Part shown: in pieces, positions 32,414 through 40,687 of the stretch | Numbering within the stretch: the stretch's first letter is position 1 | How the letters are laid out: every line of letters begins with the position of its first letter | DNA from: CAVYEM01 sp963767635 | GTDB taxonomy: Bacteria; Vulcanimicrobiota; Vulcanimicrobiia; Vulcanimicrobiales; Vulcanimicrobiaceae | Direction: 5' to 3' | DNA length: 64,000 nucleotides | Assembly (NCBI GenBank): GCA_963767635.1 | Contig: CAVYEM010000001.1 | Location: 2,046,001 to 2,110,000 of the forward strand | Notes under the pieces: model-generated | Seen by the model: the letters and a program-made list of their open reading frames with translations, nothing else | Told to the model about the DNA's origin: nothing | The model's database searches: none | Translations under genes and position numbers: made by a program

Positions 32414-34908
32414 GATTCCCCGTTCAGGAACGAGAGCTGCGCGGCCGGCGACACTCTGGCAAGCTTGCGTTTCAGCGGCACTTGCTCTTCGACGTCGGCT
32501 TTGCCGGAAAGCGCATCGGCGATTTCCTGTGCGCGGTCGACCACGGGTTGCGGCAGCCCTGCCATTTTGGCAACCTCGATACCGAAGGATCGAGACGAGC
32601 TGCCCGGCAGTACGCGGTGGCTGAAGACCGGGCCGCCGTCCGAGCCCGTGCCTTCAACTGCAGTAATGTGATAGTTGGCGACGAGCGCCCAATGTTCCGC
32701 GAGTGAAACCAGTTCATGGAAGTGCGTGGCAAACAGCACCATCGGCGACTGGCTCTCTAAGCCCAGCACGAACTCACAGATCGATTGTGCAATGGCCAGG
32801 CCGTCGATCGTTCCCGTTCCGCGTCCTACTTCGTCGATGAGCAGCAAACTGCGGCGCGTGCAACTGCGCAAAATGTTTGCCGTCTGGGACATTTCCACGT
32901 AAAACGTCGACTGTCCGGACGCCAGATCGTCTCCCGCGCCGATCCGCGTGAAAATTCGGTCAACGACTCCGAGCTTTGCCGATTTGGCCGGCACGAAGCA
33001 GCCGATCTGCGCCGTAATCGCGAGCAGCGCCGTTTGACGCAAGTACGTCGACTTGCCCCCCATGTTGGGCCCCGTCAGCAACATGAATCGATGTTCGGCT
33101 TCGCGCAAGCGCAGATCGTTCGGGACGAAGTTGCTGCGCAGGATCGTTTCCATCACCGGATGGCGCCCCTCGACGATGTCGATCTCGCTGCTCTCTACGA
33201 ACTCCGGCCGCACGTAGCCGCGCTCCGCGGCGCATCTGGCAAACGAGCAGTACACGTCGATTTCGGCAATTGCTTCGGCGGCCGCAAGCAAATCCTCGAT
33301 GCGTCCGGCAATGCGATCGATGAGCTCGGCAAAAAGGCGTTCTTCGAGCCGCTGCTGGCGCGACTGCGCGCTCGAAATGGCGATCTCCAGTTCCTTGAGG
33401 TCAGGGGTGATGAAGCGCTCACCACTCGTCAGCGTTTGTTTGCGCACGTAGTCCGCAGGCACTTGCGCCGAGAAGTTCTTACCGACTTCGATCGCGTAAC
33501 CGAATGCGCTGGCGTACTTGATTTTTAGCGACTTGATGCCGGTGCGTTCGCGCTCGCGCTCTTCAAGTTGCAAGAGCTGCGCACGGGCGTCGGTGCGCAA
33601 CGATACGCATTCGGCCAGCTCGGCATGCGCGTCGGGCCGGATGACGCCGCCGTCTGCGATCTGCGCCGGAGGTTCTTCCGACAAAGTGCGCTCGAGGTCT
33701 TGCGCGACGTCGTCGAAATCGCCGATTCGCTCCCCCACGGCGAGCAGCGCAGCCGGCAGAAGACGCGTAAGGGGCCGCACGATCTCCAGCGTGCGGCGCA
33801 GAGACGCCATGTCGCGCGGCATCGCGCGCTTGAACCGAACCTTCTGCGCAATGCGTTCCAGGTCGAAACACCCACGAAGCAGTTCCTGTATCGCGTCACG
33901 GCGCACGTGGTCGTCCATCAACGCCTGTACCGCGTGCTGACGCGCATGTATTGCGCTTTCGTTCACCAGCGGTGCCAAAATCCAGCGGGCCAGCATGCGG
34001 GAGCCCATCGAAGTAGCGCACTTGTCGAGCGTAGCCAGCAATGTCGCTTTGGAGTTCTGGCCCAGCGCACACGTGAGTTCCAAGTTCTTGCGCGTGTTCG
34101 CGTCGAGCACGAGAAACGTACGAGAGCGGTAGAACCGCGGACTGCGCAGTACGTTGGGATCTTCTGCATGTGATTTTTCGCCCACGCCCGTCCGGCGCAC
34201 GAACGCGATGAGCGCATCGAGCGCGCGATGGATGGCAAACGACTCGTCAAGCGAAAAGCCGGACAGCGGCCCACGCTCGCGGTCGCCGACCAGCGCCAGG
34301 CTCGGCGCGGCGATGCGGGCGCCCGTAGTTTCTAAAGCGCTCTCGAGCGATGCACGCAGGCCGGCGTGCAGGTCTGCGACGACTTCTGCCGGCGCAACGC
34401 GGCCAAGTTCGGCGAGCAATTCCTCGTAAGCGTTCTCGCCGCTCAACGCTGTGGCGGCACACAACCCGGTGGACACATCGGCGTACGCAAGCGCGAACGT
34501 ATCTTCAATCGCGGTGATTGCCGCCAAGTAATTGTTTTGCTTGCCGTCGAGCAGTTGATCTTCGATAAGCGTACCCGGCGTAACGATGCGCACGACGTCG
34601 CGCGGCACGAGCCTGTTGGGTTGCGGCGTCTCTAACTGCTCGGCAAGCGCCACAATGAACCGCTGGGCTACCAAACGCGCGAGATATTGCGCGAGCGCGT
34701 GATGCGGGACCCCGGCCATCGCGACGCGTTTGCCACCGCCGGCTTCTTTGGAGGTGAGCGCTATGGACAGCGCAGGTGCGATCGTTTCGGCATCTTGCCC
34801 GTACGCTTCGTAAAAGTCGCCCACACGGGAAAGCAAGATCGCCTCGGGGTGGCGTGCCTTCATCCCAAAGTACTGTTCGAGCATCGGTGAGTACTGTTGT
34901 GGGCTCAC
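32410..34908 (-). CDS. mutS: DNA mismatch repair protein MutS
   Basis: 832 residues, full length. The mismatch-binding motif is RVGDFYEAYGQDAE near residue 28 (the F-x-E wedge). Connector, lever and clamp domains follow. The ATPase has LLTGPNMGGKSTYLRQ (Walker A, about residue 605), LLIDEVGRGT (Walker B) and the helix-turn-helix end. It opens the minus-strand run mutS-mutL-osmC-miaA-hfq-dapF-acetyltransferase. About fifty bases separate it from miaB upstream. Confidence 0.97.
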   Translation of the reverse strand: MSPQQYSPMLEQYFGMKARHPEAILLSRVGDFYEAYGQDAETIAPALSIALTSKEAGGGKRVAMAGVPHHALAQYLARLVAQRFIVALAEQLETPQPNRLVPRDVVRIVTPGTLIEDQLLDGKQNNYLAAITAIEDTFALAYADVSTGLCAATALSGENAYEELLAELGRVAPAEVVADLHAGLRASLESALETTGARIAAPSLALVGDRERGPLSGFSLDESFAIHRALDALIAFVRRTGVGEKSHAEDPNVLRSPRFYRSRTFLVLDANTRKNLELTCALGQNSKATLLATLDKCATSMGSRMLARWILAPLVNESAIHARQHAVQALMDDHVRRDAIQELLRGCFDLERIAQKVRFKRAMPRDMASLRRTLEIVRPLTRLLPAALLAVGERIGDFDDVAQDLERTLSEEPPAQIADGGVIRPDAHAELAECVSLRTDARAQLLQLEERERERTGIKSLKIKYASAFGYAIEVGKNFSAQVPADYVRKQTLTSGERFITPDLKELEIAISSAQSRQQRLEERLFAELIDRIAGRIEDLLAAAEAIAEIDVYCSFARCAAERGYVRPEFVESSEIDIVEGRHPVMETILRSNFVPNDLRLREAEHRFMLLTGPNMGGKSTYLRQTALLAITAQIGCFVPAKSAKLGVVDRIFTRIGAGDDLASGQSTFYVEMSQTANILRSCTRRSLLLIDEVGRGTGTIDGLAIAQSICEFVLGLESQSPMVLFATHFHELVSLAEHWALVANYHITAVEGTGSDGGPVFSHRVLPGSSSRSFGIEVAKMAGLPQPVVDRAQEIADALSGKADVEEQVPLKRKLARVSPAAQLSFLNGES

Positions 34909-34959
34909 GCTCCTGTCACGTTTCGTCGCCTCGGGTGTGGATAACTTGTGGTATTGCGC

Positions 34960-36369
34960 CTACAACGCCGCCAAAACGAGATCGATTATCGGGCGTTCGA
35001 CCGCAACGCCGGCGTCGCAGAACCGCTCGGCGCGCCGCACGATCGTGCCTGTGCACCCCCAGATAAACCCTTGGTGTATTTCGACATCGAGCCACGGCTC
35101 ACGCGCGTATAGCGCCTCTTCGTAGTCCGGCGGCATCGGCGCGATAACGGTTACGTTGTCCGGTGCCTTGGCAGCGAGTTTCTTTGCGTCCTTTTTCGAG
35201 AGCCCTTGAACAAGACAACGCTGGGTCGTTCCAATCTTACGCTCGTGAAAGGCGCGGGATGCCGTGTTCTGAGCATCCGCCAAACGCTTGAATCGCTCGC
35301 TCGCAACATCTGCAGGGACTTGCTCCCAGCGCGCCGCGGGCGTACCGCGCCGTGGTGAATAGATGAACATGTACGCATTGGCGAAAACGCCGCTTCTCAC
35401 ATAGTCCAACGTCGCAGCGAAGTGCTCTTCACTCTCGCCGGGAAATCCGACGATGATGTCGGTCGTGATCGCCCAATGCGGCAGGTAGCGATGGAAGAGC
35501 GCGACTTTCTCGCGAAATTGTTCCATCGTGTATTTGCGGTTCATGCGCCGCAGGATCGGATCGCTGGCGGACTGGAGCGGTAAATGCACGCGCGGATTGA
35601 GCGCAGGCACTTGCGCCAAGTCCGCGACGATCTTTTCCGTAAAGTCTTTGGGGTGCGGCGAGATGAACGTCAGCCGTTCTAAGCCGCGTACGCGTGCGAC
35701 GCGCTTGCAGAGTTCGCCGAAGTCGCTGCCGTCCGCCGAATCCTTGTAAGCGTTCACCGTTTGCCCGACGAGCATGATTTCACGCGCCCCCGCTTCGACG
35801 TTCGCCTGAGCTTGCGCCAAAATTTGGGCGCTGGGGCGATGATCGAACCGCCCGCGCACGTGCGGAACGATGCAAAAGGAGCAGTAGTACGAACAGCCGC
35901 GCTGAACGGTGACGAAGCCGCGCAAATGCGAAAAGCCGTCCGTCACGCAATCCGCCGCGCCGCCGAATGGTTCGAGCAGCGCGCGCTCGGCAGAAAAATC
36001 CGTCTCGTCGAATTCATCACGCCATTGCGCCAGCGCGTCGGCCATCTCCGCGAGCTGCGACGTGCCGAACACCGCATCGACGTGAGGCACAACTGTGCGC
36101 ATGCGATCACGATCCTGCTCGGCTAAGCACCCCATGACGACCAGGCGCAGTCCCGGGTCAGCCTTTTTGAGCACTTTGAAATGATTGATGCGCCCGTACG
36201 CCCTTCGTTCGGCGCCCTCGCGCACGGTGCAGGTGTTCAAAATCAAAATGTTCGCTTGTTCCGGGCGTTCGGCAATGCAATAGCCGGCGGATGAGGCGCG
36301 ATCCGCAATGAACTGGGAATCGGCCTCATTCATCTGACAGCCAAACGTTTCGATATAGATGCTAGCCAC
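34960..36369 (-). CDS. miaB: tRNA-2-methylthio-N6-dimethylallyladenosine synthase
   Basis: 469 residues from the GTG at 36367-36369, chosen because the protein then starts ASIYIETFGCQMN. An ATG at 36427-36429 adds twenty residues and overlaps the divergent der region. The N-terminal MTTase domain carries three cluster cysteines (GCQMN, NTCTVRE, MGCLAE). The radical SAM motif is CSYYCSFC near residue 160. A TRAM-like C-terminal region ends the protein. It adds the methylthio group to i6A37 made by MiaA, so both steps are encoded within 7 kb. Confidence 0.94.
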   Translation of the reverse strand: MASIYIETFGCQMNEADSQFIADRASSAGYCIAERPEQANILILNTCTVREGAERRAYGRINHFKVLKKADPGLRLVVMGCLAEQDRDRMRTVVPHVDAVFGTSQLAEMADALAQWRDEFDETDFSAERALLEPFGGAADCVTDGFSHLRGFVTVQRGCSYYCSFCIVPHVRGRFDHRPSAQILAQAQANVEAGAREIMLVGQTVNAYKDSADGSDFGELCKRVARVRGLERLTFISPHPKDFTEKIVADLAQVPALNPRVHLPLQSASDPILRRMNRKYTMEQFREKVALFHRYLPHWAITTDIIVGFPGESEEHFAATLDYVRSGVFANAYMFIYSPRRGTPAARWEQVPADVASERFKRLADAQNTASRAFHERKIGTTQRCLVQGLSKKDAKKLAAKAPDNVTVIAPMPPDYEEALYAREPWLDVEIHQGFIWGCTGTIVRRAERFCDAGVAVERPIIDLVLAAL

Positions 36370-36453
36370 GTTGTTTGTTACCGCCCGCCGGGAGATACGC
36401 CGCAGCGGCCGGAAAGTCCCATCGTGCATCCCGTGCAGGAACGCGACCGCGCA

Positions 36454-37794
36454 ATGCTGCGTCCGGCGACCGTCGCTATCGTCGGACGGCCAAACGTGGG
36501 CAAAAGCGCGCTTTTCAACCGGTTGATCGGTCAGCGCCTGGCGATCGTCGAGGATACTCCCGGCGTAACGCGCGACCGTCTGTACGCTTTATGCGAATGG
36601 CGCGGCCGAACGTTTAGTCTGGTCGATACGGCCGGCATCGATCCTGGGCATGACGACGGCATCGCCGTCTCCACGCGCCGCCAAGCCGAAGCCGCGGCGG
36701 CAGAAGCCGACGCCGTTCTGTTCGTCGTTGACGCCGCCGGCGGACTGAACCCGCTCGACGATGACGTCGCGCGGATCTTGCGGCGCACGCGCCGCCCCGT
36801 CGTGCTCGCGGCAAACAAAGCGGAATCGCCGAGCGCCGCGGCGGCAATGTACGCCGAATTCGCAAGGCTAGGTTTCGGCGATCCGGTGGGCGTCTCCGCA
36901 ATACACGGAGAGGGCACCGGCGATTTGCTCGACCGCGTGATCGAGCATTTACCGCAAGAACCTGCGCCGGATCCCGACGAAGGCGAATTAGCGCTCGCGC
37001 TGGTCGGTCGCCCCAACGTCGGCAAGAGTTCGCTGCTCAACGCCATGCTTGGCGAGGAGCGCGCAATCGTTTCGGACGTTCCGGGTACGACGCGAGATGC
37101 CGTCGATACTCTGCTGCAATTCCACGAACACCGCATTCGATTGATCGACACCGCGGGCATGCGCAAAAAGCCGCAGCAGCATGGGGCGATCGAATATTAT
37201 TCGGCGCTGCGCTCGCTCTCCGCAATCGCGCGCTGCGACATCGCGATCTTGCTTTTTGATTCGCTGCATGGCATCTTGGCCCAAGAACGACGGCTCGCCG
37301 GTATGATTCTGGAAGAACGAAAAGGCCTCATCATCGTTGGCAACAAGTGGGATCTCGCCAGAGAACAGGGCGAGTACAGTCAACCCGAACTCATCGACGT
37401 CATTTACGAGCATGTACCGTTCGCGCGCTTCGCGCCGGTGACGTTCCTATCGGCGAAGACGGGGAGACGCCTCGGCAGCCTCATGCCGCTGGTCATGAAA
37501 GTGGCGAACAACCTGGATCGCCACGTGGCGACCGCGCAACTGAACGCAGTCGTTCGCGATGCATCCCTGGCGCATCCGGCACCGGCAATCGGGGGCAAGC
37601 CGTTCAAAATTTATTATTGTTCACAGCCCGCCGCGCACCCGCCGCTATTCGTGTTTCACTGCAACGATCCCGAGCTGCTGCAGAATTCGTACAAACGTTT
37701 TCTCGAAAACGTCATCCGGCAGCATTTCGATTTTGAAGGGGTCCCCCTCACGCTCGAGTTTCGCGAACGTTCGCGTTCACAGGCCAGCGAATGA
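36454..37794 (+). CDS. der: Ribosome biogenesis GTPase Der (EngA)
   Basis: 446 residues from the ATG at 36454; an ATG ten codons upstream adds an unconserved leader. Two tandem G domains: GRPNVGKSALFNRL with DTAGI near residue 60, and GRPNVGKSSLLNAM with DTAGMRKK near residue 240, each with its NKxD-type motif (AANKAE, VGNKWD). A KH-like C-terminal domain closes it (AHPPLFVFHCNDPELL). It assists 50S subunit assembly. It overlaps plsY by four bases and is divergent from miaB. Confidence 0.96.
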   Translation: MLRPATVAIVGRPNVGKSALFNRLIGQRLAIVEDTPGVTRDRLYALCEWRGRTFSLVDTAGIDPGHDDGIAVSTRRQAEAAAAEADAVLFVVDAAGGLNPLDDDVARILRRTRRPVVLAANKAESPSAAAAMYAEFARLGFGDPVGVSAIHGEGTGDLLDRVIEHLPQEPAPDPDEGELALALVGRPNVGKSSLLNAMLGEERAIVSDVPGTTRDAVDTLLQFHEHRIRLIDTAGMRKKPQQHGAIEYYSALRSLSAIARCDIAILLFDSLHGILAQERRLAGMILEERKGLIIVGNKWDLAREQGEYSQPELIDVIYEHVPFARFAPVTFLSAKTGRRLGSLMPLVMKVANNLDRHVATAQLNAVVRDASLAHPAPAIGGKPFKIYYCSQPAAHPPLFVFHCNDPELLQNSYKRFLENVIRQHFDFEGVPLTLEFRERSRSQASE

Positions 37795-38408
37795 GCGCCG
37801 CCGCATCGGCCGGCGTGGCGCTCGGTGCATTTTTGCTCGGTTCCGTTCCGTTCGGTTTGGTTATCAGCCGCCTTTTCTATCGTACCGACATCCGAAAGTC
37901 CGGCAGCGGAAACATCGGCGCGATGAACGCGCTGCGAACGCTCGGGAAAACCGGAGCGATCGCCGTCCTCGTGCTCGACGCGGCCAAAGGCTTCGTCCCG
38001 ACGTTTCTCGTGATGCGATTTACGCACGACATGCGGCTGACGGCGATCGTTGCGGCATGTGCCGTCACCGGACACTGTTTTTCGCCGTGGCTTTCATTCA
38101 AGGGTGGGAAGGGCGTTGCGACTTCGCTCGGCGCGATCTTCGGAATGTCGTGGCCGTCGGGACTCGTCGCTATTTTGGTGTGGATCGTTGGAGCGCTGCC
38201 GACGACGTACTCCTCCGTCGGATCCATGCTGGCGAGCGTGGCGGCGCCGCTGGCGCTGTGGTATTTCACGCGCAGCCCTTGGCTGACCGGATACGGCGCA
38301 TTTGCCGCCGTGCTGGTCGTCTACACCCACCGGGAGAATCTCCTTCGCTTGCGAGAAGGTCGCGAAGGGGGCATCGCTTTTTTGACCCGTGCGCGCTCAA
38401 AGGAATAA
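37791..38408 (+). CDS. plsY: Glycerol-3-phosphate acyltransferase PlsY
   Basis: 205 residues with five membrane helices. Motifs: LLGSVPFGLVISRL, KSGSGNIGAMNALRTLGK (the usual GSGNIGATN loop, here with Met), FSPWLSFKGGKGVATSLG and the last THRENLLRLREG. It transfers acyl groups from acyl-phosphate to glycerol-3-phosphate, the first step of phospholipid synthesis. It starts inside the der stop codon (ATGA overlap), so the two are coupled; der-plsY is a common pair. Confidence 0.95.
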   Translation: MSAAASAGVALGAFLLGSVPFGLVISRLFYRTDIRKSGSGNIGAMNALRTLGKTGAIAVLVLDAAKGFVPTFLVMRFTHDMRLTAIVAACAVTGHCFSPWLSFKGGKGVATSLGAIFGMSWPSGLVAILVWIVGALPTTYSSVGSMLASVAAPLALWYFTRSPWLTGYGAFAAVLVVYTHRENLLRLREGREGGIAFLTRARSKE

Positions 38409-38420
38409 GGAGTTGCGATT

Positions 38421-39230
38421 ATGTTCAAACGCATCGCTTTGACACTCGTAGTCGTTCTCGCGTTCTCTACTGGTCTGGCGCGCGCGCAATTTGTGCGAGT
38501 CCCGTCGCAAGAACTCGTGGCCGCGCTTTCGACCGTACGAAATCTAAGCGACGTCAGTTTCCAACAGCTGGTATGGTGGGCGCCGAATCCGTCGGACCCC
38601 GGCATATCAGTCCCGGACTGGAACGCCGCGGAGCAGCAAATCTTGCAACTGAAACGCAGGGACCGCGACGCCGTACTGCACTGGCTTACGTCCGCAAACC
38701 GCGATCTGCTGCACGATCGCGGCGCCACGGACGACATGATAGGCTCGCGCACTCCATCGTCGTTCGGTGCGTCGCCTGCTTCCGGGAATACGACCGTCTC
38801 GCAGTATCGTACGCTGCCGCTCACGTCCGGCACGCTGAACACCGGCACGCCGCCGAGCGGAATCGTCGTGAACGGCGGTTTCGCCCTCATCGCTCGCCAA
38901 GGCACAAAGGCGATCGTGTGCCTTTCGTTTACGAACGTCTCTTCGCGAACCGCAAGCGAGGTGCGCTTCGACTTTCCGCTGCTCGACGTCGACAATCAAA
39001 ACCTCGGAACGCTCACGCTCGATCGCAAAGGTGAGTTTTCTCCCAACGTCGCAATCAACGGGCCGCCCGACGCGGCCGCCTACGTCAACAACGGTCCAGG
39101 CCCGCGCGCAATGTTCCAGAATTGCGTCGTTGCGAATCAGAACACGGCCGCGCTGCCGTTGCTCCAATCGCGCTATGTTACCTATAAGGTTGCAGGCGTG
39201 CGCTACACCGACGGTACGGTCTGGCCTTAG
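38421..39230 (+). CDS. Secreted protein with a C-terminal DGTVW-type domain
   Basis: 269 residues. A signal peptide (FKRIALTLVVVLAFSTGLARAQ) is followed by a helical region (residues about 30-110) and then a beta-rich part with CLSFTNVSSRTASEVRFDF, RKGEFSPNVAI, a lone Cys in QNCVV and GVRYTDGTVWP at the very end. The FTN...TA, FSP and DGTVW marks match the secreted protein at 1070-1789. A GGAG-type site precedes the ATG. It lies between plsY and efp on the same strand. Function unknown. Confidence 0.65.
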   Translation: MFKRIALTLVVVLAFSTGLARAQFVRVPSQELVAALSTVRNLSDVSFQQLVWWAPNPSDPGISVPDWNAAEQQILQLKRRDRDAVLHWLTSANRDLLHDRGATDDMIGSRTPSSFGASPASGNTTVSQYRTLPLTSGTLNTGTPPSGIVVNGGFALIARQGTKAIVCLSFTNVSSRTASEVRFDFPLLDVDNQNLGTLTLDRKGEFSPNVAINGPPDAAAYVNNGPGPRAMFQNCVVANQNTAALPLLQSRYVTYKVAGVRYTDGTVWP

Positions 39231-39290
39231 GAGCCTGGCGATTATCGCGCAACCAGGGCTCCGTGCCTTCGGATGCGTATTGGGCGGGTC

Positions 39291-39854
39291 ATGATTTCAT
39301 CCAACGACCTTCGCAACGGCGTTACCATTCTCGAGAACGGTCAGCTCTGGACCGTTATCGAGTTTTTACACGTCAAACCCGGCAAGGGCTCAGCGTTCGT
39401 GCGCACGCGCTTGAAGAACGTCAAGACCGGTGCGACCGTTGAAAAAACTTTCCGCGCCGGCGAGAAGCTCGAACGCGCGACGGTCGACAACCGGCAGATG
39501 CAGATGCTCTACAACGATTCGGACGGCTATCACTTCATGGATCAAGAAACGTTCGAAAACGTCACCCTTCAGCGCGACATCATCGGCGAGCCTGCGGATT
39601 TTCTCAAAGATGGAATGGCCGTCGACGTGCAGTTCCACGACGGCGTTCCGATCGGCTGCGATTTGCCCGCGCACGTGGAACTGCGCATCGAACAGACGGA
39701 TCCCGGGTTCAAAGGCGACACCGCTACCGGAACCACGAAACCCGCGACGCTAGAAACCGGCGCAGTCGTCAATGTCCCGTTGTTCGTCAATCCCGGCGAT
39801 CTCATCAAGATCGATACGCGCGATCGCCGGTACATCGGCCGCGTCGGCACCTGA
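39291..39854 (+). CDS. efp: Translation elongation factor P
   Basis: 187 residues, three beta-barrel domains. The start ISSNDLRNGVTILENGQLWTVIEFLHVKPGKGSAFVRTRLKN-type region is diagnostic, with the modifiable loop lysine in KPGKGSAF at about residue 32. The end is FVNPGDLIKIDTRDRRYIGRV. It relieves ribosome stalling at polyproline. No EpmA/EpmB-like modification gene is in the window. ATG at 39291 preceded by GGGCGGG; a longer reading adds six unconserved residues. Confidence 0.96.
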   Translation: MISSNDLRNGVTILENGQLWTVIEFLHVKPGKGSAFVRTRLKNVKTGATVEKTFRAGEKLERATVDNRQMQMLYNDSDGYHFMDQETFENVTLQRDIIGEPADFLKDGMAVDVQFHDGVPIGCDLPAHVELRIEQTDPGFKGDTATGTTKPATLETGAVVNVPLFVNPGDLIKIDTRDRRYIGRVGT

Positions 39855-39904
39855 CGTCGTTCTGGCTGTTCGCCGCCGGCCTGGGCGCGAGCATTTTCGG
39901 TTCG

Positions 39905-40618
39905 ATGGTGGGCCTGGGGGGCGGCTTTATCGCGGTCCCCGTTTTACTGCTCTTCTTCGGACTCTCGCCTGGACAGGCGTCGGGAACCTCGCTCGCACTC
40001 GTCGTTGCAAACAGCGCCTCGGGCGCGTTCACCTACTTGCTGCAAAAGCGCGTGCACGTCCGCATTGGTTTGCTGGTGGCGGCCGGCGGATTTCCCGGAA
40101 GCATTTTGGGCGCACTGGTTTCGGCGCGCATTTCGGCGCAGCTGTTCGACTGGCTCTTCGCCGTCTTTTTGATCGCGGTTGCGCTGGACATGTCGTTCAA
40201 CCGGCGCAGACGCCTCGCCGGCAGAACGGAACATCCCGCGCACATACTCGGCATGCCGTGGCATCGCAGTTTGGCACTGGGCTTCGGCGTAGGGTTCATC
40301 TCCAGCCTGTTTGGAATCGGCGGGGGCGTGTTGCTCGTCCCCTCGCTGCTGTATTTTTCGGATCTGCCGGCGCACATGATCAGCGCGACGTCGCATTTCG
40401 GCATCGTTTTGACCTCGCCGGTGGGCTTTGCGACGCACTGGGCGCAGCACGATATCCGGTGGGACTACGTCCTGCCGCTGATTCTGGGCGGACTGCTGGG
40501 CGGCCCAATCGGAGCGCGCCTCTCGCTGCGTCTGAATCAGAGCCGCCTCATGGTCTTGGTGGCTTGCGCGCTGACCATTGCCGCGCTGGCACTGATCGTG
40601 CGTCATTTCGCACGATAA
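39905..40618 (+). CDS. TauE/SafE-family membrane permease
   Basis: 237 residues as written from the ATG at 39905. The family signature VGLGGGFIAVPVLLLFFGLSPGQASGTSLALV is at the start and repeats as GIGGGVLLVPSLLYF..AHMISATSHFG in the second half, giving the internal two-fold symmetry of TauE/SafE. The conserved first helix clearly continues upstream (LFAAGLGASIFGS in frame), but no ATG, GTG or TTG is found before the efp stop. A CTG overlapping that stop is a possible start. Substrates are sulfite or organosulfonates in known cases, not shown here. Confidence 0.85.
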   Translation: MVGLGGGFIAVPVLLLFFGLSPGQASGTSLALVVANSASGAFTYLLQKRVHVRIGLLVAAGGFPGSILGALVSARISAQLFDWLFAVFLIAVALDMSFNRRRRLAGRTEHPAHILGMPWHRSLALGFGVGFISSLFGIGGGVLLVPSLLYFSDLPAHMISATSHFGIVLTSPVGFATHWAQHDIRWDYVLPLILGGLLGGPIGARLSLRLNQSRLMVLVACALTIAALALIVRHFAR

Positions 40619-40687
40619 ACTGTGATTCTCTTATCGCAACCTTGACACAACCGCAAGGAATGGCGTCCTTCCGGCTCCCAAGTAACC

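Noticed and set aside
37559..39034. Long plus-strand open frame (about 490 codons) over der, plsY and the secreted gene
   Set aside because: Arg/His/Ala-rich out-of-frame shadow of three real genes, typical of high G+C sequence.
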